Shown in pieces: positions 1 through 8,355 of a DNA stretch of 64,000 bases. The first letter of the stretch is position 1. Each line of letters starts with the position of its first letter. The notes under the pieces were generated by a model. It saw nothing but the letters and a program-made list of their open reading frames with translations, did not search any database and was not told where the DNA came from. A program made the translations under genes and the position numbers. Source of the stretch: Tabrizicola piscis (lineage in GTDB: Bacteria; Pseudomonadota; Alphaproteobacteria; Rhodobacterales; Rhodobacteraceae); contig NZ_CP034328.1 of NCBI RefSeq assembly GCF_003940805.1, positions 930,001 through 994,000 of the forward strand, written 5' to 3'.

Positions 1-1
1 G

Positions 2-442
2 TCGGGGTATTACATCGACGTCGGCGCCAGCCAGCTGATCATCGACGGCAAGATCAAACTGGCCCATGGCAATGTGAAAGAGATCACTGAGGATGCTGTG
101 GTGCTGGAGGATGGCACCGTGCTGCCCGCCGATGTGATCGTCTATGCCACGGGCTATGGGTCGATGAATGGCTGGGCCGCAGATCTAATCGGCAAGGATG
201 TGGCCGACAAGGTGGGCAAATGCTGGGGTCTGGGGTCGGCGACGACGAAGGACCCGGGGCCATGGGTGGGTGAGCAGCGTAACATGTGGAAGCCGACCAA
301 GCAGGAAGGCCTGTGGTTCCACGGCGGCAACCTGCACCAGTCGCGGCACTATTCGCAGTTTCTGTCCTTGCAACTCAAGGCGCGGATGGAGGGCATCGCG
401 ACGACGGTCTACGGCATCCCCGATACCCACCTGCTGAGTTGA
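2..442 (+). CDS. Flavin-containing monooxygenase, C-terminal part (5' end outside window)
   Basis: The open frame runs in from the left edge without a start, so only the last ~147 residues are present. The visible part has an ATGYGS motif, typical of the second nucleotide-binding half of class B flavoprotein monooxygenases (FMO/YUCCA/Baeyer-Villiger type), then GLWFHGGNLHQSRHYS near the C-terminus, a stretch resembling the end of bacterial FMO-like proteins. Such enzymes use NADPH, FAD and oxygen to oxygenate soft nucleophiles or ketones. The substrate cannot be told. It converges on the DJ-1 gene and is followed by a short hairpin without a T-tract. Family call is good; subfamily is open. 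Confidence 0.8.
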   Translation, partial: SGYYIDVGASQLIIDGKIKLAHGNVKEITEDAVVLEDGTVLPADVIVYATGYGSMNGWAADLIGKDVADKVGKCWGLGSATTKDPGPWVGEQRNMWKPTKQEGLWFHGGNLHQSRHYSQFLSLQLKARMEGIATTVYGIPDTHLLS

Positions 443-467
443 TCTGAAACCGGCCCTTCGCAATGTT

Positions 468-493
468 GGGCGTCAGAGGGACCTTTGACGCCC
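468..493 (+). terminator. Hairpin downstream of the monooxygenase gene
   Basis: Perfect 8-bp arms gggcgtca / tgacgccc enclose a 10-base loop, 26 bases after the stop codon. No T-run follows, so this may be a weak or Rho-assisted terminator or an mRNA 3'-end stabiliser. Confidence 0.4.
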
Positions 494-662
494 CCCGACC
501 GGCTCTGCTGTTCCGTCTGTCATTCCTTCTTGATCGCAGGTCCTTGCCATGGGCCGTGATCCCATCGCGGATGGAGGGAAGGATCCGGTAGAAAGCCATT
601 GCCTTGGCGCGGTCGAAGAACGCGGGTCAGGTACGCGGCGTGTCGCCGGGCGTCAAACAGAA

Positions 663-696
663 AAGGCCATCGCTGCGGTTTGGCAGCGATGGCCTT
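663..696 (-). terminator. Rho-independent terminator of the DJ-1/PfpI gene
   Basis: Perfect 14-bp inverted repeat (aaggccatcgctgc / gcagcgatggcctt) with a 6-base loop. On the minus strand it lies just after the stop at 718 and is followed by further T residues (ttttctgttt). Confidence 0.8.
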
Positions 697-717
697 GGTC
701 GGGCAATGTTTCGGTGG

Positions 718-1311
718 TCAGGTGTGGGTGATCTGAGTGCCGAGGACCTTCAGGCATTCCCGCATGAAGGCGGCAAGCCCGGTCCAGCCTTTCGCCGACA
801 CCATGGTGCCATCGACATAGGCCTCGGTCGGCTTGACGTCGATATATGTGCCGCCCGCAAGGATCACCTCGGGCTCACAGGCACCCAGGGCTGCAACCTT
901 CTTGCCGCGCACCACGCCATCGACGGCTACTAGGATCTGGACGCCGTGACAGATGGTGAAGATCGGCTTCTTCGTCTCGTGGAAGTGCCGGACCATCGCC
1001 TGAATCCGCTTGTCGGTGCGGATGTATTCCGGCCCGCGCCCACCGGCGCAATAGACTGCGTCATACTGGTCCAACTGCTTTTCCGCTTCGGAGAAGGTCT
1101 TGTTGATGTCGGCATAGTGGCCGTAGCGCTCGACATAGGTCTGGTGGCCTTCAAAGTCGTGCAGGCTGGTCTGGATCTTCTCACCGGCCTTCTTGTCGGG
1201 GCACACGACGTGGACCGTGTGGCCGACGGCTTCCATGCCCTGCTGGAAGACGAAGATCTCATATTCCTCGGTGAACTCGCCCGTCAGCATCAGGATCTTC
1301 TTGCCAGCCAT
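718..1311 (-). CDS. DJ-1/PfpI family protein (class I glutamine amidotransferase-like)
   Basis: About 197 aa. The start was placed at MAGKKILML because a strong ribosome site (gaggaggag) sits about 7 bases upstream; the frame opens 10 codons earlier without one. The nucleophile elbow reads TICHGVQ, giving the DJ-1/PfpI cysteine, and an upstream acidic residue lies in the GGRGPEYI turn. Family members act as deglycases, chaperones, cysteine peptidases or isonitrile hydratases; the sequence does not choose among these. It lies head-to-tail below the GntR gene (62-base gap) and may be co-transcribed with it, opposite the dehydrogenase operon. Confidence 0.8.
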   Translation of the reverse strand: MAGKKILMLTGEFTEEYEIFVFQQGMEAVGHTVHVVCPDKKAGEKIQTSLHDFEGHQTYVERYGHYADINKTFSEAEKQLDQYDAVYCAGGRGPEYIRTDKRIQAMVRHFHETKKPIFTICHGVQILVAVDGVVRGKKVAALGACEPEVILAGGTYIDVKPTEAYVDGTMVSAKGWTGLAAFMRECLKVLGTQITHT

Positions 1312-1373
1312 CTGTCTTCTCCTCCTCGGTGAGATGCGCACGGCGCTTTGCGCCGACGCGGGTTCGGTCCGGC

Positions 1374-2069
1374 CTATTCGAAGGCCGCAAGCAGTCGGTC
1401 GTGGGACCGCTGGATGTGGTCGCGCATCGCCTGGGCGGCGGCATCCGGGTCGCGGTTGCGCAGGGCCACAAGCAGGCGTTCGTGTTCTTCCAGCGCCTCG
1501 GCAGTGACGCGGGCGTGGAACATCAGCCGGAACAGGTGCAGATGGACGTGCTGGCCAGACAGCGCCTGCCGCATGACGTTGTTGCCACCTACCCGAAGGA
1601 TGGCATCATGAAACTGCGCGTCGGCGCGGGCAAAGCGCGAATACCGGCTGTTGCGGTCGACCGGGGTGCCGCTGTTTTCCATGTCGGCTGCAATGGCCTC
1701 AATCGCTGCCATCGCCTCGGAGGTCATGTTGCGGGCGGCCAGCTTGGCGCCCTCAGGCTCAAGCAGCAGGCGGAATTCGTAGAGGTCGTCAAACTGCTTG
1801 CGGGTCAGTTGCGGGGCGGCGGAGTAGCCGATCAGGTGCGCCTTGCGCACCAGCCCTTCGCGTTCCAGCCGACTTAACGCCTCGCGCACCGGGGTCTGCG
1901 AGATGTCCAGATCACGGGCGAGGACGTCGATGGCGATGCGCGCGCCGGGGGCGATTTCCAGCGACATCAACCGTTCGTAGATGTTGTCATAGACGCCATC
2001 GACCATGCTGACAGGGCGCAAAGACACCTGTCGACCTTCCCGTTGTGTTGCCAGTTCCATCGCCATCAT
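1374..2069 (-). CDS. GntR-family transcriptional regulator, FCD (FadR-C) type
   Basis: 231 aa. An N-terminal winged helix-turn-helix (about residues 25-95; motif DISQTPVREALSRLEREGLV) is followed by an all-helical FCD ligand domain with its metal or effector His residues (DAQFHDAI, EHERLL). FCD regulators bind small organic acids and usually control adjacent catabolic genes. It is divergent from the iron-ADH/ALDH/hydrolase genes, so it likely controls that set and itself. Possible starts at 2069, 2066 and 2060 cannot be separated by ribosome site. Confidence 0.88.
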   Translation of the reverse strand: MMAMELATQREGRQVSLRPVSMVDGVYDNIYERLMSLEIAPGARIAIDVLARDLDISQTPVREALSRLEREGLVRKAHLIGYSAAPQLTRKQFDDLYEFRLLLEPEGAKLAARNMTSEAMAAIEAIAADMENSGTPVDRNSRYSRFARADAQFHDAILRVGGNNVMRQALSGQHVHLHLFRLMFHARVTAEALEEHERLLVALRNRDPDAAAQAMRDHIQRSHDRLLAAFE

Positions 2070-2118
2070 CTTCGCTTGACACGAGGCAAGTGGTCACAGA
2101 TATCCTATCGCATGTCAA

Positions 2119-2137
2119 ATCGTTTATCATATACGAT
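2119..2137. promoter_or_regulatory. Candidate GntR operator in the divergent promoter
   Basis: Imperfect palindrome atcgt-N9-acgat within an AT-rich stretch of the 122-base region between the GntR gene and the alcohol dehydrogenase. Position and symmetry suit a GntR operator; assignment is inference. Confidence 0.35.
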
Positions 2138-2191
2138 CTGATTTACCCGGCCACCAAACCGGGCGCGGACGCCTGTCCTTTGAGGGGAAGA

Positions 2192-3412
2192 ATGCAGCAA
2201 TTCGCCACCATCAGATCCCCGCGCGAGGTGCTTTTCGGCCCCGGTCAACGCCATGCCCTTGCCGCTGTGGCAAAGCGCCTTGGCACCCGGGCGCTTGTCA
2301 TCACCGACGCCCGACTGGCCGCTGACCTCATGTTCCAAGCCATGGTCGCAGACCTGCAGGACGCCGGGCTGGAGGTCCGGGTGGATGCGAGCACCCTGCC
2401 CGATGTCCCGGTCGCCTCAGCCATCGCAGCGGCCGAGGCGCAGCGCAGCTTTGCGGCTGATCTGGCCATCGGGATCGGCGGCGGGTCCTGCCTCGACATG
2501 GCGAAATGCGTGGCCCTTCTGCTGACGCATGGCGGCCGCCCGCAGGATTACTTTGGCGAGTTGCTGGTGCCCGGCCCGATCCTTCCCCTGATCGCGGTCC
2601 CGACCACGGCAGGCACCGGGTCCGAGGTGACACCGGTCGCGGTCCTGTCAGATTCCGAACGCACGCTGAAGGTGGGCATCTCGTCACCCCACCTGATCCC
2701 CGTTACCGCGATCTGTGACCTAGAACTGACGATGACCTGCCCGCCCGCCCTGACCGCAATTGCGGGTGCAGACGCGCTGACCCACGCCATCGAGGCCTTC
2801 ACGGCCATTCGCCGCCCGCTGACCCCCAGCGTGACGCAAGAACGGGTCTTTGTCGGCAAGAACCTGACCTCCGACCACTTCGCCCTTCGCGCCATCACGC
2901 TTCTGTCCGAAGGGCTGGAGGCGGCTTGCACCGACGGAACCAATGCCGAGGCGCGGGGCAAGGTGATGCTGGGTGCGACCCTCGCCGGTCTGGCCTTCGG
3001 CGTCGCAGGCACGGCGGCGGCCCATGCGATCCAGTACCCCATCGGCGCGCTGACCCATACCGCGCATGGCACCGGCGTCGCTTGCCTCATGCCCTATGTG
3101 ATGGCCTGGAACGCCCCTGCGATCCAGCCCGAACTGGCCGAGATTGCCGTGGCAATGGGCCTTGGTCATGCCGATCAGGTGATCCCGACGCTGTCGGGCC
3201 TGTTCAGACGGATCGGCATTCCTGCGACCCTGCAGGACCTCGGCCTCGCGGCGGACAGGATCGACTGGGTTGCCGACCAATCGCTTGGCATCGCCCGCCT
3301 GATGCAGAACAATCCGCGCCCGATCTCCCCCGCTGACATGCGCCACCTGCTGCACGCGGCTTTCACCGGCGATCTCGCGTTTGCCCAAACCGCTGCCAGC
3401 TCCCCTGCCTGA
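2192..3412 (+). CDS. Iron-containing (group III) alcohol dehydrogenase
   Basis: 406 aa from ATG 2192, preceded by gaggggaag; the frame opens upstream but lacks homology-like sequence there. Signatures: GIGGGSCLD (NAD binding, ~93-102), TTAGTGSEVTP (~138-148), and metal ligands matching D194, H198, H278 and H292 in GADALTHAIEAF and the later His pair 14 residues apart. Family members reduce aldehydes or keto acids or oxidise alcohols with Fe2+ and NAD(P); maleylacetate reductases are relatives. The aldehyde dehydrogenase starts 10 bases after its stop, suggesting a two-step alcohol to aldehyde to acid route. Confidence 0.9.
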   Translation: MQQFATIRSPREVLFGPGQRHALAAVAKRLGTRALVITDARLAADLMFQAMVADLQDAGLEVRVDASTLPDVPVASAIAAAEAQRSFAADLAIGIGGGSCLDMAKCVALLLTHGGRPQDYFGELLVPGPILPLIAVPTTAGTGSEVTPVAVLSDSERTLKVGISSPHLIPVTAICDLELTMTCPPALTAIAGADALTHAIEAFTAIRRPLTPSVTQERVFVGKNLTSDHFALRAITLLSEGLEAACTDGTNAEARGKVMLGATLAGLAFGVAGTAAAHAIQYPIGALTHTAHGTGVACLMPYVMAWNAPAIQPELAEIAVAMGLGHADQVIPTLSGLFRRIGIPATLQDLGLAADRIDWVADQSLGIARLMQNNPRPISPADMRHLLHAAFTGDLAFAQTAASSPA

Positions 3413-3422
3413 GGACCTGCCC

Positions 3423-4886
3423 ATGACCTTCGACGCCCCCCTTCGGGACTACGCCGACCCTACGCTGCATGCCCAAGGCCTGTGGATCGGCGGGCAATGG
3501 CTGCATGGCGGCGGCATTCCGGTGACCAACCCCTCGACCGGCCGCCCGATTGCCGAAGTCGCCGACGCCGGGGTTGCCGAAGCAATGGCCGCCGTCGATG
3601 CGGCAGATGCCGCCGCCGCCGGTTGGCGGGCGACCCCTCCCCGGCAACGGTCCGAAATCCTCCGCCGCATCTTCACCCGGATGACCGAAGAGGCCGAGGC
3701 ACTGGCGCATCTGATCGCGCTGGAGAACGGCAAGGCCCTGCCGGACGCGCGCGGTGAGGTCGCCTACGCCGCCGAGTTCTTCCGCTGGTACTCCGAGGAA
3801 GCCACCCGCATCCCGGGTGAGTTCCGCCGCACCCCTTCCGGGTCGCACAACATCCTTGTCGACCATGAACCCATCGGAATTTCCATCCTGATCACCCCGT
3901 GGAACTTCCCCGCCGCGATGGCCACCCGCAAGATCGGCCCGGCCCTCGCCGCTGGCTGCACGGTGATCCTGAAACCCGCCTCGGAAACCCCGCTGACCGC
4001 CTATGCCATGGCCCGGCTGGCGGAAGAGGCGGGCGTCCCCCCCGGCGTGATCAACGTCATCACGACCACCCGGCCCGGCCCGGTGACTGCAGCCATGCTC
4101 GCCGACCCCCGGGTGCGGAAACTGTCGTTCACCGGGTCAACCGGCGTCGGCCGCACGCTTCTGGCCGAAGCCGCCAAGACCGTCGTCAGCTGCTCGATGG
4201 AGCTTGGCGGCAACGCCCCCTTCCTCGTCTTTGACGACGCCGACCTGAACGCCGCCCTCGACGGCGCGATGGTCGCCAAGATGCGGAACGCGGGTGAGGC
4301 CTGCACCGCGGCCAACCGCTTCTATGTGCAGGACGGCATCCATGACGCCTTCGTCGCCGGTCTCGCCGCGCGGATGGCGGCGATGACGGTCGGCCCGGGC
4401 ACCGACCCCGCCACCCAATGCGGTCCGATGATCACGGCCAAGGCGGTGCAGAAGATCGACCGGCTGGTCAGCGATGCCGTCGCCCGTGGTGCGTGCGTGG
4501 TCACCGGCGGCGTGCCCTTGGATGGCGAGGGGTTCTACTACCCGCCCACCGTGCTGGAGAACGTCCCGCAAGACGCCCCCATCGCGCATGAGGAAATCTT
4601 TGGCCCCGTCGCCCCCGTTTACCGCTTCCAGACCGAGGCAGAGGCGATCACCCTTGCCAACGCCACCGAATACGGGCTTGCCGCCTATGTCTACTCGACC
4701 GACCTGACGCGCGCCCTGCGGGTGTCGAAGGCGATCGAGACCGGGATGGTCGGTCTGAACCGAGGCTTGATGTCCGACCCCGCCGCCCCGTTCGGCGGCG
4801 TCAAGCAAAGCGGATTGGGGCGCGAAGGCGGCGTCACCGGCATCCTGGAGTTCATGGAGCCAAAGTATCTTGCAATTGATTTCTGA
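3423..4886 (+). CDS. NAD(P)-dependent aldehyde dehydrogenase (succinate-semialdehyde dehydrogenase-like)
   Basis: 487 aa, normal ALDH length. Catalytic set is complete: N161 in TPWNFP, K184 in LKPAS, E260 in MELGGNAP, C294 in GEACTAANR. The C-terminal sequence PFGGVKQSGLGREGG is shared with GabD-type succinate-semialdehyde and glutarate-semialdehyde dehydrogenases, but the substrate is not proved. Start chosen at MTFDAP, 10 bases after the ADH stop; an in-frame upstream Met lies inside the ADH gene. It probably oxidises the aldehyde made by the iron-type ADH in the same operon. Confidence 0.92.
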   Translation: MTFDAPLRDYADPTLHAQGLWIGGQWLHGGGIPVTNPSTGRPIAEVADAGVAEAMAAVDAADAAAAGWRATPPRQRSEILRRIFTRMTEEAEALAHLIALENGKALPDARGEVAYAAEFFRWYSEEATRIPGEFRRTPSGSHNILVDHEPIGISILITPWNFPAAMATRKIGPALAAGCTVILKPASETPLTAYAMARLAEEAGVPPGVINVITTTRPGPVTAAMLADPRVRKLSFTGSTGVGRTLLAEAAKTVVSCSMELGGNAPFLVFDDADLNAALDGAMVAKMRNAGEACTAANRFYVQDGIHDAFVAGLAARMAAMTVGPGTDPATQCGPMITAKAVQKIDRLVSDAVARGACVVTGGVPLDGEGFYYPPTVLENVPQDAPIAHEEIFGPVAPVYRFQTEAEAITLANATEYGLAAYVYSTDLTRALRVSKAIETGMVGLNRGLMSDPAAPFGGVKQSGLGREGGVTGILEFMEPKYLAIDF

Positions 4887-4914
4887 CCCACCGCTCCGGC
4901 AGGGAAGCAGCGCC

Positions 4915-5814
4915 ATGTCACGCCCCGAACCCGATGCCGACCCCTACCGCATCCGCAGCTTCGTTCCGGACTTCGATGCCATCACAGCCGAAATCGCCGC
5001 CCGCAGCAAGGCGCTTGCCGCACGGTCACTGATCTGGTCAGGAAGCTCTTATGGCGAATGCGCACGCGAGCGAATGGATATCCTTCTGCCGCCCAACCTT
5101 CGCCAGGGCGCGCCGATCCACATGTTCGTGCATGGCGGCTACTGGCGCTCGGGCGACAAGGCCGACTACACTTGCATCGCGGCGCCCGTTCTGGCGGTTG
5201 GGGGGATCGCGGCCATCGTGGAATACGACCTGATGCCCGGCACCCGGCTTGGCACTTTGGTCGGCCAAGTGCGCCGGGCCGCGGCCTGGCTTGCCGCCCG
5301 GGCACCCGGTCTGGGTGCGGATCCTGCAAGACTGACGGTCAGCGGTCATTCGGCGGGGGCACATCTGGCCAGCTACCTTGCGGCAACCGGTCGGAGCGAT
5401 GCCTCGCTGCCGGCTACCCCCGTAGCGGGATTGCTGCTTCTGAGCGGTATCTATGATCTTTCGGGCATCCCGGAGAGCTTCCTGAAAGAGGAGGCGCGGA
5501 TGACCGAAGCCGAGGCTGCAAACTGGTCACCGCTGACCGCGCGCCAGCAGATTGGACCGAAGCGCATTATTGCCCTTGGGGCGGAGGAGACCGAGCCTTT
5601 CCATGCACAGGCAGGTCGCCTGCATCGACTGTGCCGGGGGTTGGGGGTCAAGACCGAACTGATGGTGCGTCCCGGGTTGAATCACATGAATGTCGTGCTC
5701 GATCTGGCCGATCCCGACCAACCTCTTGGTCAGAAACTGGCAAACCTGGTGCAATCCGCCAGATTGCAGGTGGCCCTTCCCTTCCCCGGCGCCACCCGAG
5801 CCGGTGTCGTTTAG
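4915..5814 (+). CDS. Alpha/beta hydrolase, kynurenine-formamidase-like esterase
   Basis: 299 aa from ATG 4915. HGGYWRSGDK (~73-82) gives the oxyanion-hole HGG typical of kynurenine formamidase/carboxylesterase relatives; GHSAGAH supplies the nucleophile S146, and a late NHMN supplies the probable catalytic His. Arylformamidases act in tryptophan catabolism, but no other tryptophan gene is adjacent, so the broader esterase or amidase call is safer. It starts 28 bases after the aldehyde dehydrogenase and is likely the third gene of that operon. Confidence 0.85.
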   Translation: MSRPEPDADPYRIRSFVPDFDAITAEIAARSKALAARSLIWSGSSYGECARERMDILLPPNLRQGAPIHMFVHGGYWRSGDKADYTCIAAPVLAVGGIAAIVEYDLMPGTRLGTLVGQVRRAAAWLAARAPGLGADPARLTVSGHSAGAHLASYLAATGRSDASLPATPVAGLLLLSGIYDLSGIPESFLKEEARMTEAEAANWSPLTARQQIGPKRIIALGAEETEPFHAQAGRLHRLCRGLGVKTELMVRPGLNHMNVVLDLADPDQPLGQKLANLVQSARLQVALPFPGATRAGVV

Positions 5815-5927
5815 CCGCCAGCTTGAACAGGCCGGTCGTACCCCGGCCGCGCTCGGGTAGCTGCGCGGGTCTAACGCCCTAAGCTGCGCGCCTTGCGGGC
5901 CCCGGGGAGTTTACACCCTCCGGACCT

Positions 5928-5954
5928 CCCGTGGGATATTTGTGCAGAAAGAAA
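5928..5954 (+). repeat. Dispersed extragenic motif, copy A
   Basis: Contains cccgtgggatattt followed by gtgcagaaagaaa. The first 14 bases recur exactly, on the opposite strand, at 7186-7199, each followed by a purine-rich cag-agaaa tail. The two copies face each other across the oxidoreductase gene. Confidence 0.55.
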
Positions 5955-5980
5955 GCACAGTTTTGATCGAATGCGCCGGG

Positions 5981-7150
5981 TCAGAGGTTCAGGCTGACCC
6001 AAGCGGCGTTTCGGTTGGAGGATCTGACGCAGGCATCGACGAAGGCGACCCCTTCCAGGCCGTCTTTCAGGCCGGGGAAGGTGGTGCCTTCGGGGACCGT
6101 TGTGCCAGACTTCGCGGCGCGGATGGCGCGGGCGGCCTCAAGGTAGATGTTGGCGAAGCCTTCCAGATAGCCCTCGGGGTGGCCCGGGGGCACACGGGTC
6201 ACGCGGGCGGCCTCGGGGCCGGAGCCGGCGCCGCCGCGGGTGATCAGGCGCTTGGGCTGGCCGAAGGGGGTGAACCACAAATAGTTTGGATCCTCCTGTG
6301 CCCATTCAAGCCCGCCCTTGGTGCCGTAGACCCGCAGGCGCAGCGCGTTTTCATTGCCGGGGGCGACCTGGCTGCACCAGAGCATGCCCTTGGCCCCGCC
6401 CTGATAGCGCAGCATCACATGGCCGTTGTCATCGACCCTTCGGCCGGGGACGAAGGCGGTCAGGTCGGCGGCAAGGCTGTCCAGCGTCAGGCCGGTGACG
6501 AAGTTCGCGAGGTTGAACGCATGCGTTCCGATGTCGCCGGTAGACCCACCCGCGCCGGACCGCGCCGGGTCGGTGCGCCAGTCGGCCTGCTTCTGCCCCG
6601 AGGCTTCCACCGCCTCGGTCAGCCAGTCCTGCACATATTCGACGTTGACGAGGCGGAGGTCGCCCAACTCTCCGCCCGCGATCATCGCCTTGGCCTGCCG
6701 GATCATCGGATAGCCAGTGTAGTTGTGGGTCAGCGCGAAGACCACGCCACTGGCTTCCGCCGCCTTGGCCAGCTTCTTCGCCTCGGCCAGCGTGGCGGTC
6801 AGCGGCTTGTCGCAGATCACATGGATGCCGCGCTTGAGGAATTGCAGCGCGACCGGGGCGTGCATGTGGTTCGGCGTCACGATGGCGACGGCGTCGATGC
6901 CATCCTTGCGCCGCGCCTCTTTCGAGGCCATCTCGGCAAAGCTGGTATAGGCGCGCGCCACGCCAAGATCCGCCGCCGAGGCAAGCGCCTTCTCCGGGTT
7001 GGAGGAAAAGCAGCCGGCAACCAGGTCATACTGATCGTCAATCCGCGCAGCGATGCGGTGGACCGCACCGATGAAGGCGTCACGGCCGCCGCCGACCATG
7101 CCAAGGCGGAGGCGGGGTGGACGGGCGGTATGGGCGGCGTCGATGGGCAT
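5981..7150 (-). CDS. Gfo/Idh/MocA family NAD(P)-dependent oxidoreductase
   Basis: 389 aa from the second in-frame ATG (MPIDAAHT), chosen because GAGG lies 6-7 bases upstream; the first ATG at 7174 falls in the extragenic repeat. N-terminal Rossmann fold with GMVGGGRDAFIG, the hallmark CDKPLT (EKP-type motif with the catalytic Lys), TPNHMHAPVA, and GDIGTHAFNLANF in the C-terminal substrate domain. Such enzymes oxidise or epimerise sugars, inositols or sugar acids. Together with the two sugar isomerase-like genes upstream on the same strand it probably belongs to the carbohydrate module, but a 117-base gap with a large hairpin separates it. Confidence 0.9.
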   Translation of the reverse strand: MPIDAAHTARPPRLRLGMVGGGRDAFIGAVHRIAARIDDQYDLVAGCFSSNPEKALASAADLGVARAYTSFAEMASKEARRKDGIDAVAIVTPNHMHAPVALQFLKRGIHVICDKPLTATLAEAKKLAKAAEASGVVFALTHNYTGYPMIRQAKAMIAGGELGDLRLVNVEYVQDWLTEAVEASGQKQADWRTDPARSGAGGSTGDIGTHAFNLANFVTGLTLDSLAADLTAFVPGRRVDDNGHVMLRYQGGAKGMLWCSQVAPGNENALRLRVYGTKGGLEWAQEDPNYLWFTPFGQPKRLITRGGAGSGPEAARVTRVPPGHPEGYLEGFANIYLEAARAIRAAKSGTTVPEGTTFPGLKDGLEGVAFVDACVRSSNRNAAWVSLNL

Positions 7151-7173
7151 GGTGTACCTCGTCTGGTCGTTCA

Positions 7174-7199
7174 TTTTCTGTCTGGAAATATCCCACGGG
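7174..7199 (-). repeat. Dispersed extragenic motif, copy B
   Basis: Minus-strand copy of the 14-base core cccgtgggatattt, followed by ccagacagaaaa. It lies between the 13-bp hairpin and the oxidoreductase start and is inverted relative to the copy at 5928. Confidence 0.55.
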
Positions 7200-7200
7200 G

Positions 7201-7241
7201 GTCGTCAGTGGTGCGCCACTGGTTCTAGCACCACTGACGAC
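7201..7241 (-). terminator. Large perfect inverted repeat between isomerase and oxidoreductase genes
   Basis: 13-bp perfect arms gtcgtcagtggtg / caccactgacgac with a 15-base loop, 27 bases after the stop of the minus-strand isomerase. No T-tract; the extragenic motif follows directly. Likely a terminator or mRNA-stabilising stem. Confidence 0.5.
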
Positions 7242-7267
7242 GGGGTGTGAAACCCCCGCTGCCGCGC

Positions 7268-8326
7268 TCAGTCACCAAGCCCCAGCATGCGGCGGTTGGC
7301 GGCGCGGTCGGTGCCGGCCCCGGCGAAGTCGTCGAAGGCCTTCTCGGTCACCCGGATGATATGGGCGTTGACGAAATCCGCGCCTTCGCGCGCCCCATCC
7401 TCGGGGTGCTTCAGGCAGCATTCCCATTCCACCACCGCCCAGCCATCAAAGCCGTATTGGGTGAGCTTGGAGAAGATGCCGCCGAAATCGACCTGCCCAT
7501 CCCCCAGCGACCGGAAGCGGCCCGCGCGGTTGACCCAGGATTGGAACCCGCCATAGACGCCTTGGCGGCCGGTGGGGTTGAGTTCCGCATCCTTGACGTG
7601 GAACATCCTGATCCGGTCATGGTAGATGTCGATGTGGTCAAGATAATCAAGGTGTTGCAGGACATAATGGCTGGGGTCGTACAGCATGTTGGCGCGGGCA
7701 TGCCCCTTCACCCGGTCGAGGAACATCTCATAGCTGATCCCGTCATGCAGGTCTTCGCCGGGGTGGATCTCGTAACAGACATCAACCCCGCAGTCCTCGG
7801 CATGGTTCAGGATCGGCAGCCAGCGGCGGGCGAGTTCATCGAACGCCTCCTCAACCAGCCCCGCCGGGCGCTGCGGCCATGGGTAGACATAGGGCCAGGC
7901 CAGCGCGCCGGAAAAGGTGGCATGAGCGGTCAGGCCAAGGTTGCGTGACGCGGTCAGCGCCTTCTTGACCTGATCCACCGCCCAGTCCTGCCGAGCCGCA
8001 GGATTGCCGCGCACGGCGGGGGCGGCGAAACCGTCAAAGGCGGTGTCATAGGCCGGATGTACCGCGACAAGCTGGCCTTGCAGGTGGGTGGAAAGTTCCG
8101 TCACCTCGATCCCGTTCTCGGCCGCTTCGCCCTTGAACGTGTCGCAGTAATCCTTCGACGCCGCCGCCTTTTCCAGATCAAACAGCCGGGCGTCCCAGCT
8201 TGGCACCTGCACACCCCGATACCCGCACTCCGCAGCCCAGGCCGTGATCGACGTCCACGAATTGAACGGCGACGCATCCCCCGCAAATTGCGCCAAAAAC
8301 AACGCAGGACCCTTGATGGTGTTCAT
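7268..8326 (-). CDS. Sugar phosphate isomerase/epimerase family protein (xylose-isomerase-like TIM barrel)
   Basis: 352 aa; ATG preceded by aagggagacggga. AP-endonuclease-2-like TIM barrel with metal-binding acidic and His positions visible in CYEIHPGED, LYDPSHYVL, MFHVKDAEL and VVEWECCLKHPEDG. This set is typical of the IolE/IolH and 3-keto-sugar epimerase or hydratase-like groups that often travel with Gfo/Idh dehydrogenases. The pairing with the oxidoreductase downstream suggests oxidation followed by isomerisation of a cyclic polyol or sugar; the substrate is not deducible. It lies 29 bases downstream of the next isomerase gene. Confidence 0.85.
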   Translation of the reverse strand: MNTIKGPALFLAQFAGDASPFNSWTSITAWAAECGYRGVQVPSWDARLFDLEKAAASKDYCDTFKGEAAENGIEVTELSTHLQGQLVAVHPAYDTAFDGFAAPAVRGNPAARQDWAVDQVKKALTASRNLGLTAHATFSGALAWPYVYPWPQRPAGLVEEAFDELARRWLPILNHAEDCGVDVCYEIHPGEDLHDGISYEMFLDRVKGHARANMLYDPSHYVLQHLDYLDHIDIYHDRIRMFHVKDAELNPTGRQGVYGGFQSWVNRAGRFRSLGDGQVDFGGIFSKLTQYGFDGWAVVEWECCLKHPEDGAREGADFVNAHIIRVTEKAFDDFAGAGTDRAANRRMLGLGD

Positions 8327-8355
8327 TCCCGTCTCCCTTGAGTATCCCGCCCGCT

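Noticed and set aside
5942..7228. 428-codon plus-strand ORF opposite the Gfo/Idh gene
   Set aside because: It reads as low-complexity Gly/Ala/Arg-rich sequence without motifs, while the minus strand has clear dehydrogenase signatures; a high-GC shadow frame.
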